Part shown: positions 16,523 through 25,297 of the stretch, in pieces
How the letters are laid out: each line of letters begins with the position of its first letter
Position numbering within the stretch: position 1 is the stretch's first letter
Assembly (NCBI GenBank): GCA_016207605.1
Contig: JACQPJ010000057.1
Span: forward strand, 1-33,459
Source: Elusimicrobiota bacterium
Lineage (GTDB): Bacteria > Elusimicrobiota > Elusimicrobia > UBA1565 > UBA9628
DNA: 33,459 bases
Reading direction: 5' to 3'
Notes under the pieces: generated by a model
The model's database searches: none
Seen by the model: only the letters and a program-made list of their open reading frames with translations
What the model was told of the DNA's origin: nothing
Made by a program: the position numbers and the translations under genes

Positions 16523-18934
16523 ATGGATAAAAAGACCGTCAAGAAGCCGGCGGGCAAAAAAGACGACGCGGCCAAGAAGGACGCCCCCAAGAAAAAGGCC
16601 GCGGCGGACAAGCTGCGCGCCAGGAGGCCGGCCAAGCCGGACGTGGAGGGCGTGGTCAAGACCGCGGCGGCGGTGCGCACCAAGCAGGAGGAGGGCTCCA
16701 TCGCGCCGGAGAGCGCCCGCCTTGTCTCCGCGTTCGATCTTTTCAAGAAGCGCAAGGTCTCCACGTCCGCTCCGACGGTGACGCGCCTGGCGGCCGGCTC
16801 TTCCCTGCCCAAGCCTCCCGCGCCCAAGGCGCCGGAGCCGCCGGCCGCCGCCAAGCCCACCCTCCCCCTCCCGGCGGTCGCGCCTGCGGCCAAGCCTGCC
16901 CCCGCACTCCCGCCAAAGCCGGCCGTCCCGTCCGCTTCCGTCAGGGCCTCCGCGCCCGCGGCGCCCGCGCCCGCCAAGCCGACGTTGCCCGCCGCTCCCG
17001 CTCGGCCCGCGCCGCAGCGTCCCGGCTCAGGTCCGTCGCGCCCCGGGCAGCGCCCCGGACAATTTCATCATCGCCCGGCCGGTCCCAAGCCGCATCCCAA
17101 GGCCAAGGCCGCCCCCGCCCCGGCGCCGCCGGCGGAGGCTCCCGCCGCGAAGTCCGCCCTGAAAAAGATCCAGGTCTCCTCCATGATCACGGTCCGCGAG
17201 CTCGCGGAGAAGATGGAGGTCAAGAACAACGACGTGATCAAGAAGCTCATGAGCCTGGGCATCTTCGCGACGATCAACCAGCGCCTGGAGGCCGACGCGG
17301 CGCAGCTCGTGGCCGCGGACTTCGGCTTCGAGCTCGCGGTCGTGGCGATGTACAAGGAAGAGGAGCTGGCGGTCAAGAAGAGCGAGGCGGAGGATCCCGC
17401 CCGCCTCAAGCCCCGCCCGCCCGTGGTCACCATCATGGGTCACGTGGACCACGGCAAGACCTCACTGCTCGACGCCATCCGTTCGACGCGCGTGGCCGAG
17501 GGCGAGGCCGGCGGCATCACCCAGCACATCGGGGCCTACAAGGTGGCCACGGAGAAGGGCGAGATCGTCTTTCTCGACACCCCCGGCCACGCCGCCTTCA
17601 CCGCGCTGCGCGCGCGCGGCGCCAAGGTCACCGACGTCGTGGTGCTCGTGGTCTCGGCCACCGACGGGGTCATGCCCCAGACCATCGAGGCCATCGATCA
17701 CGCCAAGGCCGCCGGCGTGCCCATCGTCGCGGCGGTCAACAAGATCGACCTGCCCGGGGCCAACCCGCAGAAGATCCGCCAGGAGCTGGCCGGCCACGGC
17801 CTTCAGGCCGAGGAGTGGGGCGGCAAGACCATCTTCGTGGACGTCTCGGCCAAGAAGCGCCTGAACCTGGACAAGCTGCTGGAGAGCCTCCTTCTGCAGG
17901 CCGAGATCCTGGAGCTCAAGGCCAACCCGGACCGCCTGGCCTACGGCGCCATCCTGGAGGCGCGCATGGACCCCAAGCGCGGGGCCGTGGCCACCGTTCT
18001 CGTCCAGGCCGGCACGCTCAAGGTCGGCGACGCCTTCGTCGCGGGCTTGTCCCACGGCAAGGTCAAGGCTCTCGTCGACGATCGCGGGGCCCGCATCGAC
18101 TCGGCCGGGCCCTCGACGCCGGTCGAGGTCCTCGGCCTCATGGGCTCGCCCCAGGCCGGCGACGCCTTCACCGCGGTCGAAAACGAAAAGGCCGCGCGCG
18201 ACATCGCCGAGAAGCGCGGCCTCATCCATCGCGAGCAGACCTTGGCCCACCAGAAGCACATGACGCTGGTGGGCCTGCGTTCCGCGCTCAACGCGGGACA
18301 GTCCAAGGCCAAGGACCTCAACATCCTGCTCAAGGCCGACGTGCAGGGTTCCCTGCAGGCCCTGCGCGACTCCCTGGAGGGCCTGTCCACGAGCGAGTGC
18401 CGCGTGCGCATCATCCACGCCGGCGTCGGCAACGCCAGCGAGTCGGACGTCCTGCTGGCTTCCGCCTCCGACGCGGTCACGCTCCTCTTCCACGCCGATG
18501 CGGAGCCGCGCGCCCAGGAGATCGCGACCCGCGAGGGCGTCGAGCTGCGCCGCTACGAGATCATCTACGAGCTCATCGAAGACGTCAAGGCCGCGCTCGA
18601 GGGCCTGCTCGCGCCCGAGATCGTGGACGTCGTCGTCGGCAAGGGAGAGGTCAAGCAGCTCTTCAAGGTCAAGGCCGGCACGGTCGCGGGCTGCGCGGTG
18701 CGCGACGGCAAGGTCGCGCGCGGCTCCTTGATCCGCGTCGTGCGCGGCGGCCAAGCCGTCCACGAGGGCCGGGTCACGACCCTCAAGCGCTTCAAGGACG
18801 ACGTCAAGGAAGTCGAGAAGGGGATGGACTGCGGCATCGCCATCGAGGGCTTCGACGGCTTCCAGCCGGGAGACCTTCTCGAGTTTTACGTCAAAGAGAC
18901 CCGGGTCCGGCGTCTGAGCCAGTCGCCCCGCTGA
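16523..18934 (+). CDS. infB: Translation initiation factor IF-2
   Basis: The 803-residue GTPase positions initiator fMet-tRNA on the ribosome and drives subunit joining. The first 210 residues are a Lys/Ala/Pro-rich low-complexity extension, a region that is variable in this family. An IF2_N-like domain follows ([29 protein letters not shown]). The G domain has GHVDHGKT (306-313), a switch region [18 protein letters not shown] and NKID. Domain II and the fMet-tRNA-binding C2 domain ([13 protein letters not shown] to the end) close the protein. Length is normal. No YlxR or L7Ae-type gene lies between nusA and infB, unlike Bacillus. Confidence 0.97.
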   Translation: MDKKTVKKPAGKKDDAAKKDAPKKKAAADKLRARRPAKPDVEGVVKTAAAVRTKQEEGSIAPESARLVSAFDLFKKRKVSTSAPTVTRLAAGSSLPKPPAPKAPEPPAAAKPTLPLPAVAPAAKPAPALPPKPAVPSASVRASAPAAPAPAKPTLPAAPARPAPQRPGSGPSRPGQRPGQFHHRPAGPKPHPKAKAAPAPAPPAEAPAAKSALKKIQVSSMITVRELAEKMEVKNNDVIKKLMSLGIFATINQRLEADAAQLVAADFGFELAVVAMYKEEELAVKKSEAEDPARLKPRPPVVTIMGHVDHGKTSLLDAIRSTRVAEGEAGGITQHIGAYKVATEKGEIVFLDTPGHAAFTALRARGAKVTDVVVLVVSATDGVMPQTIEAIDHAKAAGVPIVAAVNKIDLPGANPQKIRQELAGHGLQAEEWGGKTIFVDVSAKKRLNLDKLLESLLLQAEILELKANPDRLAYGAILEARMDPKRGAVATVLVQAGTLKVGDAFVAGLSHGKVKALVDDRGARIDSAGPSTPVEVLGLMGSPQAGDAFTAVENEKAARDIAEKRGLIHREQTLAHQKHMTLVGLRSALNAGQSKAKDLNILLKADVQGSLQALRDSLEGLSTSECRVRIIHAGVGNASESDVLLASASDAVTLLFHADAEPRAQEIATREGVELRRYEIIYELIEDVKAALEGLLAPEIVDVVVGKGEVKQLFKVKAGTVAGCAVRDGKVARGSLIRVVRGGQAVHEGRVTTLKRFKDDVKEVEKGMDCGIAIEGFDGFQPGDLLEFYVKETRVRRLSQSPR

Positions 18935-18961
18935 CGCGGGGCCGCGCAGGAGGGCCGCCTC

Positions 18962-19312
18962 ATGTTCGACCGCGCCGAACGCCTCAAAGAACTCTACAAG
19001 CGGCTCGTCAACGAGCTCCTGCGGGAGGTCAAGGACCCCGGCCTGGCGGGCTTCCTCACCGTGACCGACCTGGAGCTCTCCGCGGACCGCAAAACGGCGG
19101 TCGTGCACTACTCCATCCTCGGCTCGGATGCGGAGCGCGCGCGCGCGGCCAAGGCCCTGGAGCGCGCCGCGCCCTACCTGCGCGGCCTGCTGCGCAAGCG
19201 CGCCGCCGTTAAGATCGTGCCCCAGCTCGTCTTCTCCTACGACGACACCCCCCGCCAGGCCGCGCGCATCGACGCCCTCCTTCACCGCTTGGAAAAGGAG
19301 CGCGGCGGATGA
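18962..19312 (+). CDS. rbfA: 30S ribosome-binding factor A
   Basis: The 116-residue KH-fold protein is a cold-shock-linked 30S maturation factor that acts near the 5' end of 16S rRNA. Signatures include RLKELYKRLVNELLREVKDP, TVTDLELSADRKTAVVHYSILG and the C-terminal RKRAAVKIVPQLVFSYDDTPRQAARIDALL. The Shine-Dalgarno AGGAGG precedes the ATG. The TGA stop overlaps the truB ATG by 4 nt, consistent with coupled translation. The order infB-rbfA-truB is conserved in bacteria. Confidence 0.95.
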   Translation: MFDRAERLKELYKRLVNELLREVKDPGLAGFLTVTDLELSADRKTAVVHYSILGSDAERARAAKALERAAPYLRGLLRKRAAVKIVPQLVFSYDDTPRQAARIDALLHRLEKERGG

Positions 19313-20040
19313 CGCGGGCCCCGGCGGGAATGCTCCTGGTCGAAAAGCCCGCCGGCTGGACCTCCCACGACGTCGTCGCGGTCTTGCGCCGCAGCCTTCC
19401 GCGCGGCGCTAAGGCCGGCCACACCGGCACCCTCGACCCGCTGGCCACGGGCCTTCTCGTCATCCTGGTCGGTCCCTGCACGCGCCTGCAGTCGCGCCTA
19501 CAGGGCTTCGACAAGGTCTATTCCGGCACGATCCGCCTGGGCGAGCGCACGGACACGGGCGACGTCACGGGCAAGGTCCTCGAGCGCCGCGAGGTGCCCG
19601 CTCTGAGCCTGGAGCGCCTGGGCGAGGAACTGCGCGCTTTGGAGGGCGTCTTTGAGGCTCCCGCTCCGGCCTATTCCGCGGTCAAGCACAAGGGCAAGGC
19701 CCTCTACCATTACGCGCGGGCGGGCCTGGAGGTACCGGTCAAGCCCCGCCATGCCATGCTCCGCTCCTGGGAGGCGCTCTCCTGGGCGCCGCCGGAGCTC
19801 TCCCACCGGCTGGCCTGCTCCAGCGGCACCTACGTGCGCTCCCTGGCCGAGGCCCTGGGCGAGCGCCTGGGCTGCGGAGCTACGGTCTCCAGCCTGCGGC
19901 GCGAGGCCGTGGGCCCGTTCCACGCGGCCGACGCGCTGGCGCTGGACGCCCTGCGCGCGATGCCGGCGGAGGAGCTGGACGCGTGTCTGGCGGCCTCTCG
20001 GCCGGCGCTCGACGCCGCGCTGGGCGCCGCAGCCGCGTGA
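19309..20040 (+). CDS. truB: tRNA pseudouridine-55 synthase
   Basis: The 243-residue enzyme makes pseudouridine 55 in the T loop of elongator tRNAs. The N-terminus has LLVEKPAGWTSHDVV, and the catalytic aspartate is D43 in GHTGTLDPLATG. The family blocks KVYSGTIRLGERTDTGDVTG, APAYSAVKHKGKALYHYARAG and CSSGTYVRSLAEALGERLG are present. It is somewhat short and appears to lack the C-terminal PUA-like domain of E. coli TruB, as many bacterial homologues do. Start and stop codons overlap rbfA and the riboflavin kinase gene. Confidence 0.96.
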   Translation: MTRAPAGMLLVEKPAGWTSHDVVAVLRRSLPRGAKAGHTGTLDPLATGLLVILVGPCTRLQSRLQGFDKVYSGTIRLGERTDTGDVTGKVLERREVPALSLERLGEELRALEGVFEAPAPAYSAVKHKGKALYHYARAGLEVPVKPRHAMLRSWEALSWAPPELSHRLACSSGTYVRSLAEALGERLGCGATVSSLRREAVGPFHAADALALDALRAMPAEELDACLAASRPALDAALGAAAA

Positions 20041-20420
20041 GGAGCCTTCGCGGCCGCGTCGTGCGCGGCGAAGGCCTGGGCCGCAAGCTGGGATTTCCCA
20101 CCGCGAACCTTGCGCTGCCCCCTGGCGCCCGTCCCCCCCGCGGCGTCTGGCGCGTGCGCGTCTCGGGAAGCGCGCTCGGCGAGCGCCTCGGCGCCTGCAA
20201 CGTCGGCGTGCGCCCCACCCTTGGCGGCCGCCGCCTGGTCGTGGAGGTTCATATTCCCGGTTTCGGCGGGAACCTCTACGGCCGTTTTCTGACGCTCGTT
20301 TTCTTGTCTAAAATCCGCCCCGAGCGCCGTTTCTCCTCCTTAGCCGCCCTCAAGGCCCAAATCCGCCGCGACGTCTCTTCCCTGAAAGGGAAGTCCGAGC
20401 GCGTCCCAGAGCGAGCATGA
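20037..20420 (+). CDS. Stand-alone riboflavin kinase
   Basis: The 127-residue product corresponds only to the C-terminal riboflavin kinase domain of bacterial RibF. It shows GLGRKLGFPTANLALPPGA, the NVGVRPTLGGRRLVVEVHI block with the catalytic-type glutamate, and LYGRFLTLVFLSKIRPERRFSSLAALKAQIRRD. It should phosphorylate riboflavin to FMN. The N-terminal FMN adenylyltransferase domain (about 180 residues) is missing, and the upstream DNA is truB. I start it at the GTG overlapping the truB stop (GTGA). The track's earlier ATG lies inside truB and adds an unconserved basic stretch. RibF usually follows truB, so this looks like the ordinary locus with one domain lost. FAD synthesis would need another gene. 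Confidence 0.88.
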   Translation: MRSLRGRVVRGEGLGRKLGFPTANLALPPGARPPRGVWRVRVSGSALGERLGACNVGVRPTLGGRRLVVEVHIPGFGGNLYGRFLTLVFLSKIRPERRFSSLAALKAQIRRDVSSLKGKSERVPERA

Positions 20421-20426
20421 TACAAT
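20418..20426 (+). promoter_or_regulatory. Extended -10 overlapping the riboflavin kinase stop
   Basis: TGATACAAT begins with the TGA stop codon of the kinase gene and ends exactly 6 nt before an ATG at 20433. The predicted transcription start is that ATG. Confidence 0.55.
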
Positions 20427-20432
20427 CTGACT

Positions 20433-20480
20433 ATGACCGAGCTTAAGCGGAGAAATGACCGATCGAGGCGGCGCAGATAA
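20433..20480 (+). CDS. 15-residue basic leaderless ORF (putative leader peptide)
   Basis: ATG at the predicted transcription start opens a 15-codon ORF ending TAA, product [15 protein letters not shown]. It overlaps the small membrane ORF in another frame, and its stop falls 7 nt before the ATG at 20488. It may couple or control translation of that ORF, or it may be incidental. Support is only positional. Confidence 0.3.
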   Translation: MTELKRRNDRSRRRR

Positions 20481-20637
20481 AGCACTCATGTCCCAATTCA
20501 ACGCGGGCGGCAATCGTCTCGGCCGGGTTTTGGCGCTCCTGGTCCTGATCGCGGCGGCCGTCGGCGTCCGGCGCCTCGCCTACGGCGTCCGTTCCTGCCC
20601 GCTGGTCGGCCGCTCCTGCTGCAGCGGTTCTAAATAA
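20455..20637 (+). CDS. Small Cys-rich single-pass membrane protein (hypothetical)
   Basis: The 60-residue ORF has GC-rich third positions like its neighbours. One hydrophobic helix ([14 protein letters not shown]) is followed by a short tail with three cysteines, [14 protein letters not shown] do not recognise it. Two starts are possible: ATG 20455, with a close-set GGAG, or ATG 20488 (49 residues), which puts the helix nearer the N-terminus. Its last 8 nt overlap the 3' end of the convergent aminotransferase gene. It occupies the spot where rpsO-pnp often follow ribF in other bacteria. Expression is suggested only by the promoter just upstream. Confidence 0.5.
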   Translation: MTDRGGADKALMSQFNAGGNRLGRVLALLVLIAAAVGVRRLAYGVRSCPLVGRSCCSGSK

Positions 20638-21832
20638 ACGCCGCGACGGCGTCGCCGACGATCCGGAAGGCGGCCTCGGCCTGAGCCTTGGTCAAAATGA
20701 GCGGCGGAGCCAGGCGCACGGTGCGCTCGTGGGTGTCCTTGGCGAGCAGGCCGCGGCGCATGAGGTCTTCCACGAGCGGACGGACGGGGACCGAGAATTC
20801 CAGGGCGAGCATGAGGCCGCGGCCGCGGACTTCCTTGAGCTTGGGATGGCGCAGGGTTTTTAGGCGGCCGAGCAGGTAGGCGCCAGTCCGCGCTGCTTTT
20901 TGGGGCAGCTTCTCGCCAACGATTACGTTTAAGGCGGCCTCGCCGATCGCGCAGGCCAGCGGGTTCCCCCCGAAAGTCGAGCCGTGCGTCCCGGGGGTCA
21001 GCAGATTTAAGACCTCGTCGGAGCCGCAGACCGCGGACACGGGATACAGGCCGCCCGAAAGGGCCTTGCCGAGGATGTAGAGGTCCGGAACGACGCCTTC
21101 GTGTTGGCAGGCGAACATCTTTCCGGTGCGGCCCAGGCCGGTCTGGATCTCGTCGGCGCACATCAGGACGCGGTGTCGGGAGCAGATGTCTCGGACCGCC
21201 TTGAGCCAGCCGTCGGGCGGCAGGACGACGCCGCCCTCGCCTTGGATCGGCTCGAAAAGAAAAGCGACCGCGTTTGGGCCGATCGCGCGCTCCAGGGCCG
21301 AGGCGTCGCCGAAGGGGACGCTTATAAAGCCGGGCGTGGCGGGACCGAAACCCTCGCGGGAGCCGGGGTCCGAGGAGAAGCCGACGATGGTGGTGGTGCG
21401 GCCGTGGAAGTTGCCCTCGCAGACGACGATCTCGGCGCGGTCGGGCGCGACGGCCTTGACTCGGTATCCCCACAGGCGCATGGCTTTGATGGCGGTCTCG
21501 ACGGCCTCCGCTCCCGAGTTCATCGGGAGGGCGCGCTCCATGCCCGTCAGGGCGCAGAGCTTTTTTAGGAACGGCCCAAGCCGGTCGTTGTGGAAGGCCC
21601 GGGAGGGCAGCGCCAGCCGCCCGAGCTGGGCCTTGGCCGCCGCGACGATCCGGGGATGGCCGTGCCCCTGGTTGACGGCCGAGTAGGCGGAAAGGAAGTC
21701 GAAGTAGCGCCGTCCCTCCGCGTCCCAGACGAAAGGGCCCCTGCCGCGGGAGAGGACGACGGGCAAGGGATGGTAATTGGGGGCGCAATACCTTTCGACG
21801 AGGGCGATCGAGCGCGAGGTTGCAGGGGGCAT
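20630..21832 (-). CDS. rocD: Ornithine--oxo-acid aminotransferase (ornithine aminotransferase)
   Basis: The 400-residue class III PLP aminotransferase transfers the delta-amino group of ornithine to 2-oxoglutarate, giving glutamate semialdehyde (pyrroline-5-carboxylate) and linking arginine to proline and glutamate metabolism. The N-terminal [39 protein letters not shown] is characteristic of ornithine aminotransferases rather than acetylornithine enzymes. The PLP site is visible as [11 protein letters not shown] (D227) and the Schiff-base lysine K256 in [15 protein letters not shown] precedes the ATG at suitable spacing. It is last in a leftward run behind three genes of unknown function. 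No arginine pathway gene is adjacent. Confidence 0.93.
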   Translation of the reverse strand: MPPATSRSIALVERYCAPNYHPLPVVLSRGRGPFVWDAEGRRYFDFLSAYSAVNQGHGHPRIVAAAKAQLGRLALPSRAFHNDRLGPFLKKLCALTGMERALPMNSGAEAVETAIKAMRLWGYRVKAVAPDRAEIVVCEGNFHGRTTTIVGFSSDPGSREGFGPATPGFISVPFGDASALERAIGPNAVAFLFEPIQGEGGVVLPPDGWLKAVRDICSRHRVLMCADEIQTGLGRTGKMFACQHEGVVPDLYILGKALSGGLYPVSAVCGSDEVLNLLTPGTHGSTFGGNPLACAIGEAALNVIVGEKLPQKAARTGAYLLGRLKTLRHPKLKEVRGRGLMLALEFSVPVRPLVEDLMRRGLLAKDTHERTVRLAPPLILTKAQAEAAFRIVGDAVAAFI

Positions 21833-21850
21833 GTTTCGGCGCCTCCCGGC

Positions 21851-22348
21851 TCACGTTCCGACGCGCCGGTTGAGCTGGGCCAGGCGCTCGACGACGGGCT
21901 GAACGTCGAAGAAGCGTTTCTCGAAATGGAGCAGGGTGGCGTCGTCGATGGGCAGGCGCAGCTGGTAGCGGGGCTCGTCGGGGCTGCGCTCGAACTGGGT
22001 GCCGTAGACTTGCGGCAGGCCCAGTGCCATGAGCAGGCGGTCGAGGCTGGCGGCGGCCAGCCAGCGGGAGGGCCGGTGCCCGTTGACGGCGGCCATGACC
22101 GCGAGGCGGTGAGCCAGAAGGAACTCCTTGGGCTCGGCGCCGTGCTGGAACAGGACGGCGGCGCGGTAGAGGTCGTTGGGGGTGTTGACCTGCCCCTGGC
22201 CGATGAGCTCCAAGGCCTCCCGGCGGCGCTCCAGGTCGCGGCGGGAGAGATCCGCCAGGGCCTGGGGCGAGTCGTAGACCCTCTCGCGCTCCTTTTGATC
22301 CGCGCGGAAGATCTCCTCGAGCTTCAGGTTGTCGGTTTCGGGGGGCAT
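21851..22348 (-). CDS. DUF6624-like protein
   Basis: The 165-residue soluble protein has no signal peptide. Its middle segment, NTPNDLYRAAVLFQHGAEPKEFLLAHRLAVMAAVNGHRPSRWLAAASLDRLLMALGLPQVYGTQF, resembles the helical core of DUF6624 proteins, where a phrase like AAxIFQHG...AHxLA...G...ARWLxAAxxDRxLxxxGxxQxYGTQ recurs. Function is unknown. It follows the DUF350 gene with a 3-nt gap and precedes rocD by 18 nt. Co-transcription with DUF350 and a transglutaminase-like gene hints at an envelope-related set, but this is inference. Confidence 0.65.
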   Translation of the reverse strand: MPPETDNLKLEEIFRADQKERERVYDSPQALADLSRRDLERRREALELIGQGQVNTPNDLYRAAVLFQHGAEPKEFLLAHRLAVMAAVNGHRPSRWLAAASLDRLLMALGLPQVYGTQFERSPDEPRYQLRLPIDDATLLHFEKRFFDVQPVVERLAQLNRRVGT

Positions 22349-22351
22349 GGG

Positions 22352-22891
22352 CTACCTCTGGATCTGGACGTGGCCGATGGAGCGGCGCGGGCGGAGCGCG
22401 CGCGACAGCGAGACGGCGCCCTCCCTCACCATCAGCGTGCTCACCACGATCACGCTGGAGAGGAACAGCGACGCGGCCAGGTTGCCCCGGCGCAGCTCGT
22501 TGCCCATCTCCAGACGGCGCATGAAGCGCAGGAAGAGGCGCAGGGTCAGCGAGATGGTGATCAGGGCCAGCAGGAGCGAGGCCGCCAGGTGGGCCGCGAT
22601 CAGCCCGGCCAGCGCCGCCCAACCGGGTCCCTCGCCGGCGGGCGCGAACACGTCCATCTGGAGCATGCGCAGGGCGGAGTCGGCGCCGACGAGAAGGAAC
22701 TGCGCCGCGCAGAAGAGGATGACCGCAGCCAATAGTCCGGCGGCGACGTTGTTTTTCTTCATCTCCGCCTCGATATCGAAGTCGGCGTTGGCCCGGACGA
22801 AGACGCGGTAGGTGACGTAGACCAGGGGCACGGCGAGGCCGGCCATCAGCAGGCAGTGGAACAAGCCGATCAGGGCACGCGTCGCGATCAT
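22352..22891 (-). CDS. DUF350-like integral membrane protein
   Basis: The 179-residue protein has about four to five hydrophobic segments arranged as two similar halves. The first holds FHCLLMAGLAVPLVYVTYRVFVRANADFDIEAEMKKNNVAAGLLAAVILFCAAQFLL. The second holds GLIAAHLAASLLLALITISLTLRLFLRFMR with RGNLAASLFLSSVIVVSTLMV. The charged DxxxEMKKNNVAAGL and ELRRGNLAASLF phrases before a helix are the hallmark of DUF350 repeats. The biochemical role is unestablished. The track's longer ORF is an upstream shadow. The ATG here has a good AGGAG and lies 11 nt after the transglutaminase-like gene. Confidence 0.8.
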   Translation of the reverse strand: MIATRALIGLFHCLLMAGLAVPLVYVTYRVFVRANADFDIEAEMKKNNVAAGLLAAVILFCAAQFLLVGADSALRMLQMDVFAPAGEGPGWAALAGLIAAHLAASLLLALITISLTLRLFLRFMRRLEMGNELRRGNLAASLFLSSVIVVSTLMVREGAVSLSRALRPRRSIGHVQIQR

Positions 22892-22902
22892 GGGGGATTC
22901 TC

Positions 22903-23871
22903 CTAAAAGAACGGATCGATCCGATAGCCTTCCGGCGCGTCGAGCAAAGCGGCGGTCGCGTCGGCGACGCGCCCGGGAGGAATCTGGGCGGGCCCCGCAG
23001 GCTCCAAGAGCACGTATTGGAGGTCGTCGTATTCGACGTAGAGGTCGCCCCTCTCCGGAATCTGCAGCACGGCCATCAGGTAGTGCCCCGGCACCGCCAG
23101 GCCGATCATGCGCATCTGGGGCCAGTTGGAGAGGATGGAGGCCAGCAGGCCGGTCTTCGTGTCGCAGTCCCCCCACCCCAGCAGGAGGGCGGTCAGCGGC
23201 AGCAGGATGCCGCCGGTGTGCTTGCCCTTGTAGACCGCGTCCGGTTCGCGGTAGCGCACGGAGGTCTGCACGAGGGAGAGGGCCGCTCCAATGGTGTCCG
23301 CGGAACGGTAGCGCCGGCGCGCGGCGGCCTGGTCGATGGCGAGGGCCACGGGCTTGAGATGGGGGCCGCTGAAGCGCACGATGCGGGGCATGTCCGCGCG
23401 CGTCACCCCCCCCGCCTCGAGCCGGAAGCCGCGCCGCCCCAGGTAGGCGCGCAGGTCGCGGTCATGGGCCCGCTCGGCGTCGGCGAGGAGAGCGTCCCGT
23501 TGAGCCGACGTCCGGGCGCGCAGGGCGGCCGCGCGAGCCCGGTCGCGCCGACGGAGCAGGGCCTCGACCTCCTCGCTGCGGTAGCCGAAGGCGTCGTTGT
23601 AGCGGCGGAAATCCTTCTCCGGGATGCGATAGGAGACCGTCAGGCGGTCGCGATTAAAATTGACGAAGCCGTAGTGGACGGAGCGTTCCGTCGCGGTCTT
23701 GCGCACGCTCTGGTAGGGGGCTCCCCCGGCGCCGGCCGCTTGCCCAAACAAGGCGACGCCGTCCGCGGTCGGCACGGCCAGGAGGGCCTCCCACGCCGCG
23801 CCCAGACGGACGGCGGCGGCCAAAGAGAGGGCAAGGGCGGGCCCGGCCCAGCGCGGCAGGGGCCAAGACAT
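22903..23871 (-). CDS. Exported transglutaminase-like protein
   Basis: The 322-residue protein begins with a signal peptide or N-terminal membrane anchor (ALALSLAAAVRLGAAW). It has a charged helical middle rich in Arg and Ala (about 100-150). The C-terminal part carries a transglutaminase-like core: GWGDCDTKTGLLASIL with catalytic C236, then PGHYLMAV with H263, and an acidic residue in VLLEPAG (E290). This Cys-His-acid triad suggests a periplasmic cysteine peptidase or cross-linking enzyme; the target is unknown. A -10 box lies 6 nt before the ATG, so it heads its own transcription unit although the nuo operon ends just 15 nt upstream. Confidence 0.75.
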   Translation of the reverse strand: MSWPLPRWAGPALALSLAAAVRLGAAWEALLAVPTADGVALFGQAAGAGGAPYQSVRKTATERSVHYGFVNFNRDRLTVSYRIPEKDFRRYNDAFGYRSEEVEALLRRRDRARAAALRARTSAQRDALLADAERAHDRDLRAYLGRRGFRLEAGGVTRADMPRIVRFSGPHLKPVALAIDQAAARRRYRSADTIGAALSLVQTSVRYREPDAVYKGKHTGGILLPLTALLLGWGDCDTKTGLLASILSNWPQMRMIGLAVPGHYLMAVLQIPERGDLYVEYDDLQYVLLEPAGPAQIPPGRVADATAALLDAPEGYRIDPFF

Positions 23872-23877
23872 GATCTT

Positions 23878-23886
23878 ATCGTAGCA
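23878..23886 (-). promoter_or_regulatory. Extended -10 of the transglutaminase-like gene
   Basis: On the minus strand TGCTACGAT starts right after the nuoN stop codon TAA and ends exactly 6 nt before the ATG at 23871. The predicted transcription start is the start codon. No Shine-Dalgarno is present. Confidence 0.6.
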
Positions 23887-25296
23887 TTACGGCAGCAGCC
23901 GGGCCGAGGCGCGCACGCCGGCGATGAGGGGCTCCGGGTGGACTCCCAGCAGGAGCACGCCGGCCACGGCCGCGGCCAGGCTGCCGTACACGTAAGGTCC
24001 GACGGCCAGCGCGGCGGGCTCTCCCTTCGCCTCCCGCAGGAACATGCGCTGGGCGATGCGGAAGTAGTAGTAGACGGAGGCCACGCTGTTGAGGACGCCG
24101 ATCACGGCCAAGGCATACTGGCCGGACTCGACGGCCGCGGCGAAGATGTAGAGCTTGCCGATGAAGCCCGCCAAGGGAGGAATCCCGGCCAGCGAGAGAA
24201 GACAGAAAGCCATGGCCAAGGAAAGGCCAAGCGAGCGCTTGGCCAGGCCGTTGAAGGCGTCCAGGCCGTAGCCGCCCTCCCGGCCCACGGCCTGGACCAC
24301 GGCGAAGCAGCCGACGTTCATGGCCGCGTAGACGAAGGAGTAGAACATCGCGCCTTGGAGCCCGAGCGGCGTTCCCACGGCCAAGCCGATCATCAGGTAG
24401 CCGGCCTGGGCGATTGAGGAGTAGGCGAGCAGGCGCTTGACGTCGTTCTGGAAGAAGGCGGTGAAGTTGCCGATGGTCATCGTGAGCGCCGCCAGCAGGC
24501 CCAGGAGCGCCTGGAGCCCGTAGCGGCCGGCCGGGAAAAAAGCTCCGTAAACGCGCAGCAGCAGGGCGAACGTCGCGATCTTCGGCGCGATCGACAGGAA
24601 GGCGGTCACCGGCGTGGGCGCCCCCTCGTAGGCGTCGGGGACCCAGAAGTGCATGGGGGCCAGCGATGCCTTGAAGCCGAAGCCGAGCAGGATTAGCAGG
24701 AGCGAGAGAATGAGCAGGGGGTCGGGCGGCGCGCCCGCGTCGAGGCGCGTGGTGCCCGCGGCGCCGTAATAGAGGGAGATGCCGTAGACCATGACGGCCG
24801 AGGCGAAGGCGCCGAAGAGGAAGTACTTCATGGCGCCCTCGTTGGACTTGGGATGGGAGCGCTCGAAGCCGGCGAGGATGAAGGAGGAGAGAGAGACGAG
24901 CTCCAGGGAGATGAAGATCAGGAGCAGGTCGTGGGCGGCCGTGAGAAGCATGAGGCCGGACACGGAGAGGAGCATCAGCGCCGAGAAGCTCCCGGCTTGG
25001 CGCCGGGGCAGGTCGCGGTAGTCGAGGCTCAGCAGCAGGCAGAGCATCGCGGCGAGCACGGTCGCCGTCTGGAAGAACTGGGAGAACGGGTCGACCGTCC
25101 ACAGCGTCCCCCGGCCGAGGGCGGCTGGGTCGCCCAGGCCCCGGACCAGCAGGCACAGGACGCCCGCGCAGGAGATCCAGGCGAGGTGCGCGAGCCAGCG
25201 CTCCCGCCCTCGGGGCAGGAGCATGTCCGCCAGCAGGATCAGCAGCGCCAAGCCCGCGAGGGCGAGGGCGGGCGTCAGCAGGGACAGGTTGAGCAT
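23887..25296 (-). CDS. nuoN: NADH-quinone oxidoreductase subunit N
   Basis: The 469-residue antiporter-like subunit is one of three proton-pumping modules in the membrane arm of complex I. It has about 14 hydrophobic helices. Conserved charged residues lie in SLELVSLSSF, in NEGAMKYFLFGAFASAVMVYG, and in the lysine-bearing GFGFKASLAPMHFWVPDAYEGAPTPVTAFLSIAPKIATF. It is the last gene of the operon, 1 nt after the nuoM stop. Length is typical. Confidence 0.96.
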   Translation of the reverse strand: MLNLSLLTPALALAGLALLILLADMLLPRGRERWLAHLAWISCAGVLCLLVRGLGDPAALGRGTLWTVDPFSQFFQTATVLAAMLCLLLSLDYRDLPRRQAGSFSALMLLSVSGLMLLTAAHDLLLIFISLELVSLSSFILAGFERSHPKSNEGAMKYFLFGAFASAVMVYGISLYYGAAGTTRLDAGAPPDPLLILSLLLILLGFGFKASLAPMHFWVPDAYEGAPTPVTAFLSIAPKIATFALLLRVYGAFFPAGRYGLQALLGLLAALTMTIGNFTAFFQNDVKRLLAYSSIAQAGYLMIGLAVGTPLGLQGAMFYSFVYAAMNVGCFAVVQAVGREGGYGLDAFNGLAKRSLGLSLAMAFCLLSLAGIPPLAGFIGKLYIFAAAVESGQYALAVIGVLNSVASVYYYFRIAQRMFLREAKGEPAALAVGPYVYGSLAAAVAGVLLLGVHPEPLIAGVRASARLLP

Positions 25297-25297
25297 C

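Noticed and set aside
16523-17160. Ala/Pro/Lys-rich repeats at the start of infB as a possible DNA repeat array
   Set aside because: No exact repeated unit is seen; this is the usual variable low-complexity N-terminal extension of IF-2.
20580-22622. 680-residue ORF across rocD and DUF6624
   Set aside because: Arg/Pro/Gly-rich frame overlapping two clear genes, with no domain; a high-GC shadow.
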